DNA from: Neolewinella aurantiaca
Lineage (GTDB): Bacteria > Bacteroidota > Bacteroidia > Chitinophagales > Saprospiraceae
Direction: 5' to 3'
DNA length: 54,073 bases
Assembly (NCBI RefSeq): GCF_008014675.1
Contig: NZ_VOXD01000039.1
Location: 1-54,073 of the forward strand
The translations under genes were made by a program, and so were the position numbers. Shown here one piece after another: positions 34,901 to 43,026 of the stretch. Under the pieces are notes generated by a model. The model was not told the DNA's origin and did no database searches. It was given only the letters and a program-made list of their open reading frames with translations. Position 1 is the first letter of the stretch. The number at the start of each line of letters is the position of its first letter.

Positions 34901-35022
34901 TCACGGATTACAAAGGCTACGACCCTGAGATTGGAGGCAACAACATTGCGACCAGAGGCCTCGACCGTGGTACATACCCGATTAGCCGGCAAGTCCTTTT
35001 CGGCACCCAGTTCTCCTTCTAA
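31939..35022 (+). CDS. SusC/RagA-family TonB-linked outer-membrane transporter
   Basis: This 1027-aa outer-membrane beta-barrel imports oligosaccharides bound by its SusD partner, driven by TonB. A signal peptide ends near SLGAQ. A carboxypeptidase-regulatory-like domain follows (VRGTVVSSESGDPLIGVTVMKL ... GTITDLDGGFVL). Then come the TonB box and plug start VVVIGYGEVKKKEVTGSVAQV, and the plug segments GLVAGVNVTSASGAPGEASNIQIRGITS and VVDGIP. The rest is barrel, ending in ISRQVLFGTQFSF with a terminal Phe for barrel assembly. It opens the polysaccharide locus, 14 bp before the SusD gene. Confidence 0.97.
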   Translation: MNHRSTAVIPPRTCKQLFYTFLAILFTCSLGAQDMEVRGTVVSSESGDPLIGVTVMKLSTNTGTITDLDGGFVLSARNGDVLQFSYTGMQTREVTVSGPTLAIQLDEQAQNLEQVVVIGYGEVKKKEVTGSVAQVSSEELDKFVTSDVGSALQGLVAGVNVTSASGAPGEASNIQIRGITSLDGSNTPLFVVDGIPQDGDPRLSPNEIETVDILKDAASAAIYGTRGAAGVILITTKTGKSGKMQINFNQSYGINSITSGTPLMNTAEQLYYQQTVFENVAGSFDLPITRIPQWFGNDNDLRDFVQVEDAVTQNYAFDVSGGNKEVSYSFVGGYFTQEGNLINSKFDRYNARTTTRYKKNKLSVTGSLAFSAEATDETNGNLLLYGIRYRPYQPLFDVSDQVIEITPGPEETSLNNLATVLRNERDRDRDRVNGSLNIGYDLAKGLRLTTNLGGSVTNTRGKRFTPAYSTFDLTTGELETDPTKSFIENTSSRAYTFLWDAGLDYTKKMGDHRIKALARFSVDERNYEYFEAGRQGVANNNISVLNIGTINPYANSGEGGNQTYKIKTIGTIGRLQYDYKGRYLISASVRRDGSSKFAEENRYGVFPSVSAAWNVADEPFWKGILKKIDNFKIRASYGQTGNESFPAYRYSTVVSQDADYLFGNTLLFGATQRNYANRLVQWETSIQQNIGLDLGLGQGKFSLTADYYSTQKNGMLFPVQLPASAGALGNNAQLTLNVGDMTNTGVEVGGRFRTRLKGLRMDFGATFTRNVNEITKINGDTEIIYNTAGTSVLGDPNSKVTTIAVGHEAGAYFLYQTDGVVNDAEELAAYQELRPTAQLGDLIYKDTDGDGRITETDRVYSGSALPEFEVGFNTNLYFKGFDFNMQWYASVGHEIINGSSAYAYGFERHRDLVYQWSASNTESNIPLYRGDSKAHPNYAGTTDFWLEDGTFLRLRALTLGYELPKSLISKAGFEGIRVYISGQNLLTITDYKGYDPEIGGNNIATRGLDRGTYPISRQVLFGTQFSF

Positions 35023-35036
35023 CTCCAAAATATTAA

Positions 35037-36800
35037 ATGATCATGCAGTTTTTAAACAGAATTATTCCGGGTTTACTCTTCGTTGCATTTTTTACCTTTT
35101 CCTGTGACGACGACTATCTGGAAGAAGCAAACCCGAACGGGGTCAGTACGGATATCTTTTGGTCTAACCTCGAAGAAACAGAGAGCAGCCTGACGTCGGT
35201 TTACGGTGCTACCCTGCATACCTACTTCGTCGCCCTGGGCGACGGTGTCTTGCGCGGAGATATGGCCTTCCCCCGGGACCGCCTTAATCCATCGGGCCGC
35301 GGTCTCGACTATTACTACCAACGCTTCAACAACGGCACCCAAACTGTCGGCTTCAAGTGGGATGCCGCCTACCAGGTAATCTTCCGGGCCAACCAGACCA
35401 TCGAAGGGCTGCAGGCACTGGAAGGAACCGTAGATGAGGAGCGCTGGCTGACCCAAATGGCACAGGCCCGTTTTTTCCGGGGGTTGGCACATTTCTACCT
35501 TCACACCACCTTCAACGAAGGCAGTATTATCATCCGTGATAAAGTGCCACAGTCAGTTGAAGACTTCAATAAGCTACTGGCGCCGTCCTCCGAAGTCATC
35601 GCTTTTGTGCGCGAAGACCTGGAGTACGCCTACGCCAACCTTCCGGCCAGTTACGCCCTGGGCAACCAGGGCCGTGTTACCGCAGGAACGGCCGCTACGA
35701 TCCTCGGCAACAGCTACCTCTACAGCGGACAATTTGAAGAAGCCATCCCTTACTACCGTGACGTGATCGAAAACGAAGCCTACGGCTACGAACTGGTAGA
35801 GGATATGTCTTTGCTCTTTACCGAGGCTGGCGAATTCAATAAGGAATCCATATATGAGATCAACTACACCCTTGACGTTCAACTGGAAGACTCACAGTGG
35901 GACGAAGAGAGTTTCAATAACCGTTACGGACGCTACACCGCACCGAAAGGTCTCGGTGGTGCCGGCACCGACGACTGGTTCCCCGCAGCCTGGATCACTT
36001 ACGAATACATGCACGAACAACTCGATCCACTGGATGCCCGAAACATCGTCTCCGACGGTACAGGGGGAACCCGAATGCGCTCCGCCTCTCTCCGGGCTTC
36101 CGCGATGGTAGCTCTGGTACAGGACATTGACACGGAGTACTACCTCCGGCCCTCTGTGCCAATTGCCTGCCCCTTCAACCGCCTGGGGTTTTCCAACTGG
36201 AAAAAGTACAGCAACCACGATATTGCCGCCAACGAAGCCGATCTGGGGGGAACCAGTTGGAAGTCAGGTCGTAATGTCATCGTTAACCGGCTCGCCGAAG
36301 TCTACATCAACCTGGCGGAATGCCAGATTGAAACCGGAGACCTGGCCGGCGCTCTGGCTAACCTCAATGCCGTCCGGGCCCGTTGGGGCCTGGTGCTCCT
36401 TGGTCAGCCGGATGGCACTAACCATACGTTCGACGGTATAGACTACAACGCCGAGACGTTGATGCAACACCTCATGTTCGTCGAGAAACCCCTGGAACTC
36501 TCGGCCGAAGGGCACGCAACGCGTGCCATCGACCTGCGCCGCTGGGGAATCACGAAGCAACGCTTCGAAGAACTGGCCGAGTTGGATTTTCACGTTATCG
36601 ATTACCAGTACCCTACGGAAGACGGAGACACGGCCAAGCGTGTCCGCAGTTACCTCGTCGCTGGCGAAACGACCAATCAAAACGCAGAACCCGCCATTGA
36701 GGAATTCGAAATTGCAGCCCAGAACTACCTGGAAAGCGAGCACGCTTACCTGCCCATTCCTCTCTCCGAAATCCAAAACAACAGTTCGATCTCTAACTAA
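35037..36800 (+). CDS. SusD/RagB-family surface glycan-binding lipoprotein
   Basis: This 587-aa outer-membrane lipoprotein has a signal ending FFTFSC (lipidated Cys). It shows the SusD landmarks: AYQVIFRANQTIEGLQAL, WLTQMAQARFFRGLAHFYL (TPR-like helices), GNQGRVTAGTAATILGNSYL, NRLAEVYINLAECQIETGDLAGALANLNAVRARWGL, and the C-terminal FVEKPLELSAEGHATRAIDLRRWG. It is the lid and capture protein on the SusC barrel. An in-frame ATG at 35043 is an equally good start. It is almost contiguous with the SusC gene. Confidence 0.97.
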   Translation: MIMQFLNRIIPGLLFVAFFTFSCDDDYLEEANPNGVSTDIFWSNLEETESSLTSVYGATLHTYFVALGDGVLRGDMAFPRDRLNPSGRGLDYYYQRFNNGTQTVGFKWDAAYQVIFRANQTIEGLQALEGTVDEERWLTQMAQARFFRGLAHFYLHTTFNEGSIIIRDKVPQSVEDFNKLLAPSSEVIAFVREDLEYAYANLPASYALGNQGRVTAGTAATILGNSYLYSGQFEEAIPYYRDVIENEAYGYELVEDMSLLFTEAGEFNKESIYEINYTLDVQLEDSQWDEESFNNRYGRYTAPKGLGGAGTDDWFPAAWITYEYMHEQLDPLDARNIVSDGTGGTRMRSASLRASAMVALVQDIDTEYYLRPSVPIACPFNRLGFSNWKKYSNHDIAANEADLGGTSWKSGRNVIVNRLAEVYINLAECQIETGDLAGALANLNAVRARWGLVLLGQPDGTNHTFDGIDYNAETLMQHLMFVEKPLELSAEGHATRAIDLRRWGITKQRFEELAELDFHVIDYQYPTEDGDTAKRVRSYLVAGETTNQNAEPAIEEFEIAAQNYLESEHAYLPIPLSEIQNNSSISN

Positions 36801-36839
36801 GGACCAACCTTAAACGAAACCGTTGTACCATCATTGGCC

Positions 36840-36882
36840 GCGGTTGAGCGGCAAGAGCAATCGTCTCTTGCCGCCCAACCGC
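36840..36882 (+). other. Intercistronic hairpin between SusD and lipoprotein genes
   Basis: GCGGTTG + GCGGCAAGAG pairs with CTCTTGCCGC + CAACCGC around a 7-base loop, a 17-bp stem with one-base bulges. No poly-T follows. It may partially terminate or stabilise the susCD message. Confidence 0.65.
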
Positions 36883-36897
36883 CAATTAAAATCTAAA

Positions 36898-38517
36898 ATG
36901 AAAAAATTACTATTTCTGGGGCTGGTTCTTACGGCCTTTTTAGCAGGTTGTGAAAAAGAGTTCGTTGTACCGAATGACCTTGCGGACGTACAGGTGCTGC
37001 TGGGAACAAGGGCAAGAGACGCCAATAATATTCCCTACGTAGCGATAAACGACTATTTACCTTTTGCCGATGTTTCTCAGGGCGTCATCAGCCATTCATG
37101 GTCGATCGAGGAAGGTAACTTCCTGCTCACCGACGGGATCACGACCAACGACTCCGTGTATACCGAATTCATTATCCCAAACCTGTTGGAAACGGAGGAA
37201 ACCACTGTCAACGTATTGTTTGCCCGGCCGGGGCTGCAGACCGTTCGGTTACGCAATGTATTTGACCGCCAGGTCAATTTCGAAACTACTGGCACCACCG
37301 CTGTCCGGGAAGGAGACAACTGGGTCATCGATACAACTTATCTGGTTGATGTATTCGACGACCTGAAGCCAGCCTTCCGCATCATGAACGGAGACGAAGA
37401 AGTCATTTCCGTAAGCAGTGAAGACCAGCCCGATATGGACGATTCCGGCAGCTGGCCCGAGGTTACGCTGGAAGTAGGTCAGTCACTGACCTTTGTCGAC
37501 CTTTCATCTTCCGGCCGGCCTACCGGCCGGCGCTGGCAGCTCAACGGTGGTACCCCCGCCGGCAGTACAGATTCGGTGGCAACGATCTCTTACCCCAGCC
37601 TGGGCGAACACACGGGCGGAACATTCCGCCTTATTCGTGGGGGAGACCTCGCTCCTCCTCAGACCGTAGACAAGGTGATTCCGGTCAGAGTAACGGTGAT
37701 TCCCTCTTCCGAGCCATTTGTGTTTACGGGAGACCTGATCGAAACTGAGGACGACGTAATTGCCTTCCGCATCAGTGGCGAAGCCGCTTCCTTCAGTGGA
37801 CAGGAGGAAGACTTTACGGTTCACGTAACCAATGGCGACTTTGACCAGGACATAGCAGTACAAACTGCCCGGGTAAATACCGCTGATGCAACCATGATCG
37901 AGCTCGTGCTGGCTGAGCCTGTTTACAATACCGACACCGTTACCGTTACCTATGCCGGCGGTACGATCACCTCTCTGGACAACAGAACACTTGAAGCTTT
38001 TGGGCCGGAACGGCTTAGTTTTGGCCAGGCAGCCAATGCGCTGATTTCGGACGTGTGGGATTTCGAAACCGGTGGAACGGGATGGTTCTACCAGCATCCG
38101 CAGTTTGAGGTTACTACGGATATGGCGTTTTCGGGAAGCGGAAGTCTTCGCTTTTTTACCGATGATGCCGCCAACGCTCCCGGTAACATGAAGTGCCAGA
38201 GTACCGTTACGGACGCAGAATTCAACTTCCCCGCAGGAAGCTACGATATGAGTTTCCGAATCTGGATTGCCCCCGATACCGAAGTGAGCAAAATCAACAC
38301 CAATTTCAGCGCTCCGTTCCTGGCCGTAGTGTGGGACCTGACGGGCGTTGCCCGGGGCGAATGGGTGGAAGTGAGCCAGACGTTAGATATTGACGCGATG
38401 GACAGTGCTGCCGGTTCCAAAATCGTATTCGGTACCCGCAAGGCAGACATAAGCAGTGCTACGGCGACTTATTATATCGATGCCCTATCCATCAGCGCGC
38501 GCGAGTTAAGACCCTGA
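36898..38517 (+). CDS. Surface glycan-binding lipoprotein of the polysaccharide locus
   Basis: This 539-aa lipoprotein (MKKLLFLGLVLTAFLAGC, lipidated Cys18) is made of beta domains. An N-terminal PKD-like part spans about 30-290 with GSWPEVTLEVGQSLTFVDLSSSGRPTGRRWQLNGG. A Big/SwmB-like middle follows. The C-terminal ~150 residues are jelly-roll-like (VWDFETGGTGWFYQHPQFEVTTDMAFSGSGSLRFF ... YYIDALSI), resembling carbohydrate-binding modules. It follows SusD as third gene, where surface glycan-binding proteins usually lie. No catalytic motif is seen. The start ATG 36898 is set by the lipobox. Confidence 0.85.
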   Translation: MKKLLFLGLVLTAFLAGCEKEFVVPNDLADVQVLLGTRARDANNIPYVAINDYLPFADVSQGVISHSWSIEEGNFLLTDGITTNDSVYTEFIIPNLLETEETTVNVLFARPGLQTVRLRNVFDRQVNFETTGTTAVREGDNWVIDTTYLVDVFDDLKPAFRIMNGDEEVISVSSEDQPDMDDSGSWPEVTLEVGQSLTFVDLSSSGRPTGRRWQLNGGTPAGSTDSVATISYPSLGEHTGGTFRLIRGGDLAPPQTVDKVIPVRVTVIPSSEPFVFTGDLIETEDDVIAFRISGEAASFSGQEEDFTVHVTNGDFDQDIAVQTARVNTADATMIELVLAEPVYNTDTVTVTYAGGTITSLDNRTLEAFGPERLSFGQAANALISDVWDFETGGTGWFYQHPQFEVTTDMAFSGSGSLRFFTDDAANAPGNMKCQSTVTDAEFNFPAGSYDMSFRIWIAPDTEVSKINTNFSAPFLAVVWDLTGVARGEWVEVSQTLDIDAMDSAAGSKIVFGTRKADISSATATYYIDALSISARELRP

Positions 38518-38726
38518 TCATACTATTGGACGTTTCACTTCGCGGCTTCTTCGAGGTTTGGTTCCCTCTCCGCTGAGCCTTAGGCGAGCACGAAGTACTT
38601 GTATAATTACAATGCGCCAAAGTTAAGCTGGCTTGGTGGTCAGAGGAAGCAAAGCTTGCTGGAGAAGGCGGAGGGTGAGGTGGAAAATCAAAAATGTCCA
38701 GCAGTATGGACCCTGATACGTGCCGC

Positions 38727-38756
38727 AGCGGGGGGCTTCTTGGTTAGTCCCCCGCT
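38727..38756 (+). terminator. GC-rich hairpin downstream of the surface lipoprotein gene
   Basis: AGCGGGGG pairs with CCCCCGCT around a 14-base loop; only TCATC follows, so it is a weak terminator candidate. Confidence 0.4.
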
Positions 38757-38772
38757 TCATCAAGACCGCCTT

Positions 38773-38790
38773 TGCACCTGCGTCCGCGCC
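38773..38790 (-). repeat. 18-bp dispersed repeat, copy 14
   Basis: Minus-strand GGCGCGGACGCAGGTGCA followed by AAAGG, exact consensus, 85 bp before the regulator start. Confidence 0.9.
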
Positions 38791-38874
38791 CAAAACAGGC
38801 AGTTGTAAGAGCGATATCACCTTTACTCCCTAAATTCCTAACTTCCACTTTCTTAAATTTATGATGTCGATTCT

Positions 38875-41800
38875 GTGAAAAAGGTTGTTCAAATTTTGTT
38901 GGTATTTTGGTGTGTGCTGGGCGCGGCCGCGGGTGCAGGGCAGTGTTTACTGAAGCCAGGGGAGCAACTTACGATCTCGGAAGGCCTGTCGCACAACGGC
39001 GTCAGTTCCATCCTGACCGACTCGCGGGGGTACCTGTGGGTAGCTACGTTTGACGGCCTGAACCGCTACAACGGCAATTCGGTAACCGTGTTCCAGAACC
39101 TGCCCGGCAAAAAATTACTGGTGAGTAACCGGATTCGCAGCCTGGTGGAAGACCAGAAAGGAAACCTCGTACTGGGTACCGACGAAGGGCTCTCGGTGTA
39201 CCATTACGAAGAAGATCGTTTTGAGACCATCTATACAAACGAGCGCCAGAAGAAAGGAATCACCGGCCCGATCATCAGGAAAATACTCTTACTGCCAACT
39301 TCGGGAACCATCCTGGCGGTAACCGACGAAAGCGGGATACTGGTTTTCGATAAGGAATACAACTTTCTCAAGCAGTGTATCCCTACCGGACTTGCATCCG
39401 GAAGCCCGCTGCGTTACCTGTCCGGAGACATCCTGAACGATGCTCTGGCCTTGATTGCAACCAATAACGGGCTGCTTCTTTTTGACGTTGAAACTGGTCA
39501 TTTCGATGAAGTTCTCCCTGATGTATTCACTTCCAGCCTGTGCGCAGTAAAAGTTGATGGTCAGCACTTGCTGGTCGGGACTTCGGCCGGCGTACATCTG
39601 GTGAAGTACAGCCTCAGCGGGGAGACCGGTTTCAAATGGGAACGAAGTCTTTTCTCAGGCGACGCATACCCGGAACTTGCCGTCGATAACCGGCGGAATT
39701 TATGGATGGGTACCTTGCTGCATGGCGTGACGAAAGTCTCCACGGTAGACGCCCTGATCGAGGGCGGAGAAACGTTTGTAGCCCGGTTCGCGACAAACGG
39801 AGGGCTGTTGCGTTCGAGCGGCTTCGCGCCGATGGGAGACGATGAAATCTGGGTCGGAAGCTTCGATAAGGGAGCGTTCCGCTTCGATCTGGAAGCGGGG
39901 CCGTTTTACAGTAGTCTTGATGATCGCGGTGACGGAAAAGGAACCTATCTGAACAACGTTAGTTTCACTACACCGATAGATCGCCAGCGGGTACTGATCA
40001 ATGGCACGGGAGGTCCGGTTCGCCTCTTCAATACGCAAACCAAAGCATACGAACCCCTGCCCGAACCCATCGCCGGTGTTTCCGGAGTGCTGCAGTACGT
40101 TTACCTCGACTCGCAGGGCAATTACTGGTATAAGATAGTGAACGAAAACCGGTTGCTGCGGGTGGGGAAAGGCAACTCTGCGATGTACGAAACAAAGTTT
40201 TCCGACCTGGGTATTCCGGGGGACTATCATTTTTTTCAACTGAAGGAAGACCGTGCCGGTAACATATGGATCGCGTTTCAGGAGGATCTCTACCGGGCGG
40301 TGATGAACGAGAACAGAGAAATCCAGGATGTCCAGAGACTTAGCGATAACCCGGAGATACAGGCCCGCCCGATCGCCAGAATCAGAACTCTTTACGTGGA
40401 TCCGTTGGAAGACATCATCTGGATGGGTACCAACTCCAACGGGTTGTACAGTATCCCCACTAAACCGGACCAACCGCTGAAAGCGGTTCAGATTGATAAC
40501 TACCTCAACGTCGTCGGAGAGCCGGGCTCGCTGACAAGCAATTTTGTTTCCAGCATCATCAGGCTCAACAACGGAGAACTGTGGGTGGGCACCGAGCAGG
40601 GTGGTGTCTGTAAATTCAACGGGAAAGAAGCGAGGCCGCAGTTCACTTCCTTTACAACCAAGAACGGCCTGACGAATAACGTGGTAAAGTCTTTGCTCTC
40701 CGATGACAGTTCCAACCTGTGGATAGGAACGAATGCCGGGCTGAATAAGCTGGAACCGAAGTCGGATAAGATCGTCACTTACCGGGTAGAGGACGGTTTG
40801 CCTTTCGATGATTTCTACTACAGTGCTGTACGGATGGGAGACGGTAAGTTGCTGTTTTCAGGCGTTCGCGGATTTACTTTTTTCAGGCCGGAAAACATTC
40901 CCGCCCCGAAGCAAGCCGGCAGGGTTCAGTTCGGAAGCCTGAAACTACTCAACAAAACGATTGGCGTGGGCGATACCGTAAAGGACCGCGTGTTGCTGCC
41001 CCAACGCCTGAAGTCCGGCGCTGAAATTGAGCTCGATTACGATGAAAACGTATTCTCCATCGAAATCGACGCGCTGCACTTTGGTGCTCCGGGCAGCTAC
41101 TACCTGAGTTATAAACTACTGCCGGACAACAACGGCTGGTTGAAACTGCTTCCGGGGCAGCGGGCGCTTAACTTCAACAACCTTTCTCCGGGTAAATACA
41201 ATCTGCTCGTGCGCTCCTGTAAAGTTGGGGGCGAATGCAGCTCAGTGGGTTCCCTTCGCTTACAGGTCGCTCCACCCTGGTGGAGATCCGTGCTTGCTTA
41301 TGCTTTGTATGCATTTCTGTTTTTGCTGTTGGGAGTTGTCATCCTTTACTCCGTCGTCCGTTTCCAGAAGCTGCGGCATGCTGTGGAAATCGAACAACTC
41401 GAACGAAATGCAGCGAAAAAAATCAACGCGGAAAAGCTGCGCTTTTTCTCGAATATCTCCCACGAGATAAAAACTCCCGTAAGCCTCATCTACGGACCGG
41501 TACAATTGCTGTTGCGCCGGTTTGCACAGGACAAGCCTACCAGTGAAAGCCTGCAGTTGATCGAGCGTCAGGCCAGAAAAATTTCCAGGCTGGTTGATCA
41601 GGTGCAGGATTTTCAAAAAGCGGACGCTAACCTTTTGGAATTATACCCTCAGGTGTTTGTACTGGAGGACTTTCTTACCGAAATCATTCAGGATTTACGC
41701 TTTCTGGCTAAAAGCGAGGGTAAAACAATTGAAGTCAGGGTTCCGGAACATAAAATCTACGTCGATGCTGATAAGGACAAACTGGAAAAGATCATTGACA

Positions 41801-42999
41801 ACCTCTTGTCGAACGCGTTGAAACACACCGTTGCCGGTGACGAAATTGAAGTTGTGGTAACCCATGACGGCTTCAACCTGAACCTGGCAATAGCAGATAC
41901 AGGAACAGGAATCCCCGCAGCGTCCCTGCCTTACGTTTTTGACCGGTTTTACCAGGTCGATAACCAGAAGTACAACGCAACTACAGGGTCTGGCATAGGA
42001 CTTGCTTTTACCAAAAGACTGGTAGAGCTACACGGAGGCAAGGTGACCATTCAGTCGGAGGTAGACCAGGGAACCAGGGTGGTCGTAGAGCTGCCCGTAG
42101 TGCGGCCGGCGGCAAGTGCGGAGTTTGAAGACGGCCGGATCAGACAGCCTGGCCGTGGCAATGCTTCGGCGCTGGTTCGTACGGACCCTGCGGCAGGAGA
42201 CAACATTGAACTGGCGGAAGAGTACCGAGGTAAAAGAATATTTCTCGCAGAGGACAACCTGGAAATGCGGGAGTTCGTCAGGGATTTTCTCAGTAAATAC
42301 TTTAAGGTAACTTCTTTCACGACTGGCCGGGAGTGCCTGACGGCGATGGAGGAAGAATGGCCCGACCTGGTGGTGAGTGATGTCCAGATGCCTGATATGA
42401 ACGGGCTTGAGCTTTGCTCAGCAATCAAAGGAGACCTTAAAACCAGCCACATTCCGGTAGTTCTGCTTACAGCATTCAACGAAGACGACGACCGGATAAA
42501 AGGGGTGAAGTACGGAGCTGACAGCTACATCGGAAAGCCCTTCGGGCTACAACTACTGGTGTCGACCATCGAGAACCTGTTGAAAAACCGGGTGCAGCTC
42601 CTCGAGCGCTTTAAAGTGGATTTCCCGTTGACACTTGAGAAAGAGAGTGCTCAGGATCATGAGTTCCTCGAAGGTCTGTACGAACTTATGGTGATTAACC
42701 TGGACAATACCTCTCCGGACCTCGACTCGTTTGCCCGGAAATTACTCCTGAACCGAACTCATTTTTACCAGAAGGTAAAGCAGATGACAGGTCTTACTCC
42801 ATACGAACTATTAAAATCCTTTCGCCTCAAACGAGCCGCAGAGTTGCTTGTGCACGATGGGCTGACCGTCAATGAAGTATACGTAGCTACCGGATTTAAG
42901 AGCCGTTCTAATTTCAGTAAGGCTTTCAAACGGAAATACGGGACTCCGCCCAGTCAGTATGCTGCCAAATCCGAGGAACGGTTGGTCAATAACAGTTGA
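38875..42999 (+). CDS. Hybrid two-component system regulator (HTCS) of the polysaccharide locus
   Basis: This 1374-aa sensor/regulator starts with GTG. A signal peptide (residues 1-22) is followed by two seven-bladed periplasmic propellers made of reg_prop repeats (GVSSILTDSRGYLWVATFDGLNRYNG and others) to about residue 740. Then come a Y_Y_Y domain ending CSSVGSLRLQVAPPWW, one membrane helix near 803-828, HisKA with His863 (FFSNISHEIKTP), HATPase_c, a receiver with Asp1169 (VVSDVQMPDMNG) and an AraC helix-turn-helix at the end. HTCS proteins bind an oligosaccharide directly and switch on their own locus. Residues 16-21 (GAAAGA) at the end of the signal peptide come from a copy of the 18-bp repeat. 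Confidence 0.95.
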   Translation: MKKVVQILLVFWCVLGAAAGAGQCLLKPGEQLTISEGLSHNGVSSILTDSRGYLWVATFDGLNRYNGNSVTVFQNLPGKKLLVSNRIRSLVEDQKGNLVLGTDEGLSVYHYEEDRFETIYTNERQKKGITGPIIRKILLLPTSGTILAVTDESGILVFDKEYNFLKQCIPTGLASGSPLRYLSGDILNDALALIATNNGLLLFDVETGHFDEVLPDVFTSSLCAVKVDGQHLLVGTSAGVHLVKYSLSGETGFKWERSLFSGDAYPELAVDNRRNLWMGTLLHGVTKVSTVDALIEGGETFVARFATNGGLLRSSGFAPMGDDEIWVGSFDKGAFRFDLEAGPFYSSLDDRGDGKGTYLNNVSFTTPIDRQRVLINGTGGPVRLFNTQTKAYEPLPEPIAGVSGVLQYVYLDSQGNYWYKIVNENRLLRVGKGNSAMYETKFSDLGIPGDYHFFQLKEDRAGNIWIAFQEDLYRAVMNENREIQDVQRLSDNPEIQARPIARIRTLYVDPLEDIIWMGTNSNGLYSIPTKPDQPLKAVQIDNYLNVVGEPGSLTSNFVSSIIRLNNGELWVGTEQGGVCKFNGKEARPQFTSFTTKNGLTNNVVKSLLSDDSSNLWIGTNAGLNKLEPKSDKIVTYRVEDGLPFDDFYYSAVRMGDGKLLFSGVRGFTFFRPENIPAPKQAGRVQFGSLKLLNKTIGVGDTVKDRVLLPQRLKSGAEIELDYDENVFSIEIDALHFGAPGSYYLSYKLLPDNNGWLKLLPGQRALNFNNLSPGKYNLLVRSCKVGGECSSVGSLRLQVAPPWWRSVLAYALYAFLFLLLGVVILYSVVRFQKLRHAVEIEQLERNAAKKINAEKLRFFSNISHEIKTPVSLIYGPVQLLLRRFAQDKPTSESLQLIERQARKISRLVDQVQDFQKADANLLELYPQVFVLEDFLTEIIQDLRFLAKSEGKTIEVRVPEHKIYVDADKDKLEKIIDNLLSNALKHTVAGDEIEVVVTHDGFNLNLAIADTGTGIPAASLPYVFDRFYQVDNQKYNATTGSGIGLAFTKRLVELHGGKVTIQSEVDQGTRVVVELPVVRPAASAEFEDGRIRQPGRGNASALVRTDPAAGDNIELAEEYRGKRIFLAEDNLEMREFVRDFLSKYFKVTSFTTGRECLTAMEEEWPDLVVSDVQMPDMNGLELCSAIKGDLKTSHIPVVLLTAFNEDDDRIKGVKYGADSYIGKPFGLQLLVSTIENLLKNRVQLLERFKVDFPLTLEKESAQDHEFLEGLYELMVINLDNTSPDLDSFARKLLLNRTHFYQKVKQMTGLTPYELLKSFRLKRAAELLVHDGLTVNEVYVATGFKSRSNFSKAFKRKYGTPPSQYAAKSEERLVNNS
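38920..38937 (+). repeat. 18-bp dispersed repeat, copy 15, inside the HTCS signal peptide
   Basis: GGCGCGGCCGCGGGTGCA in frame, read as Gly-Ala-Ala-Ala-Gly-Ala (residues 16-21). The 19 bases at 38895-38913 nearly match those before copy 7. Confidence 0.95.
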
Positions 43000-43026
43000 T
43001 TATTTAATCGAATAAAAATTTAAACA

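Larger units (their letters stand above)
38518..38874. other. Intergenic region before the HTCS regulator
   Basis: It holds a GC-rich hairpin (38727-38756) and repeat copy 14 (38773-38790). The last 50 bases are AT-rich and probably carry the regulator promoter. Nothing else was recognised. Confidence 0.5.
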
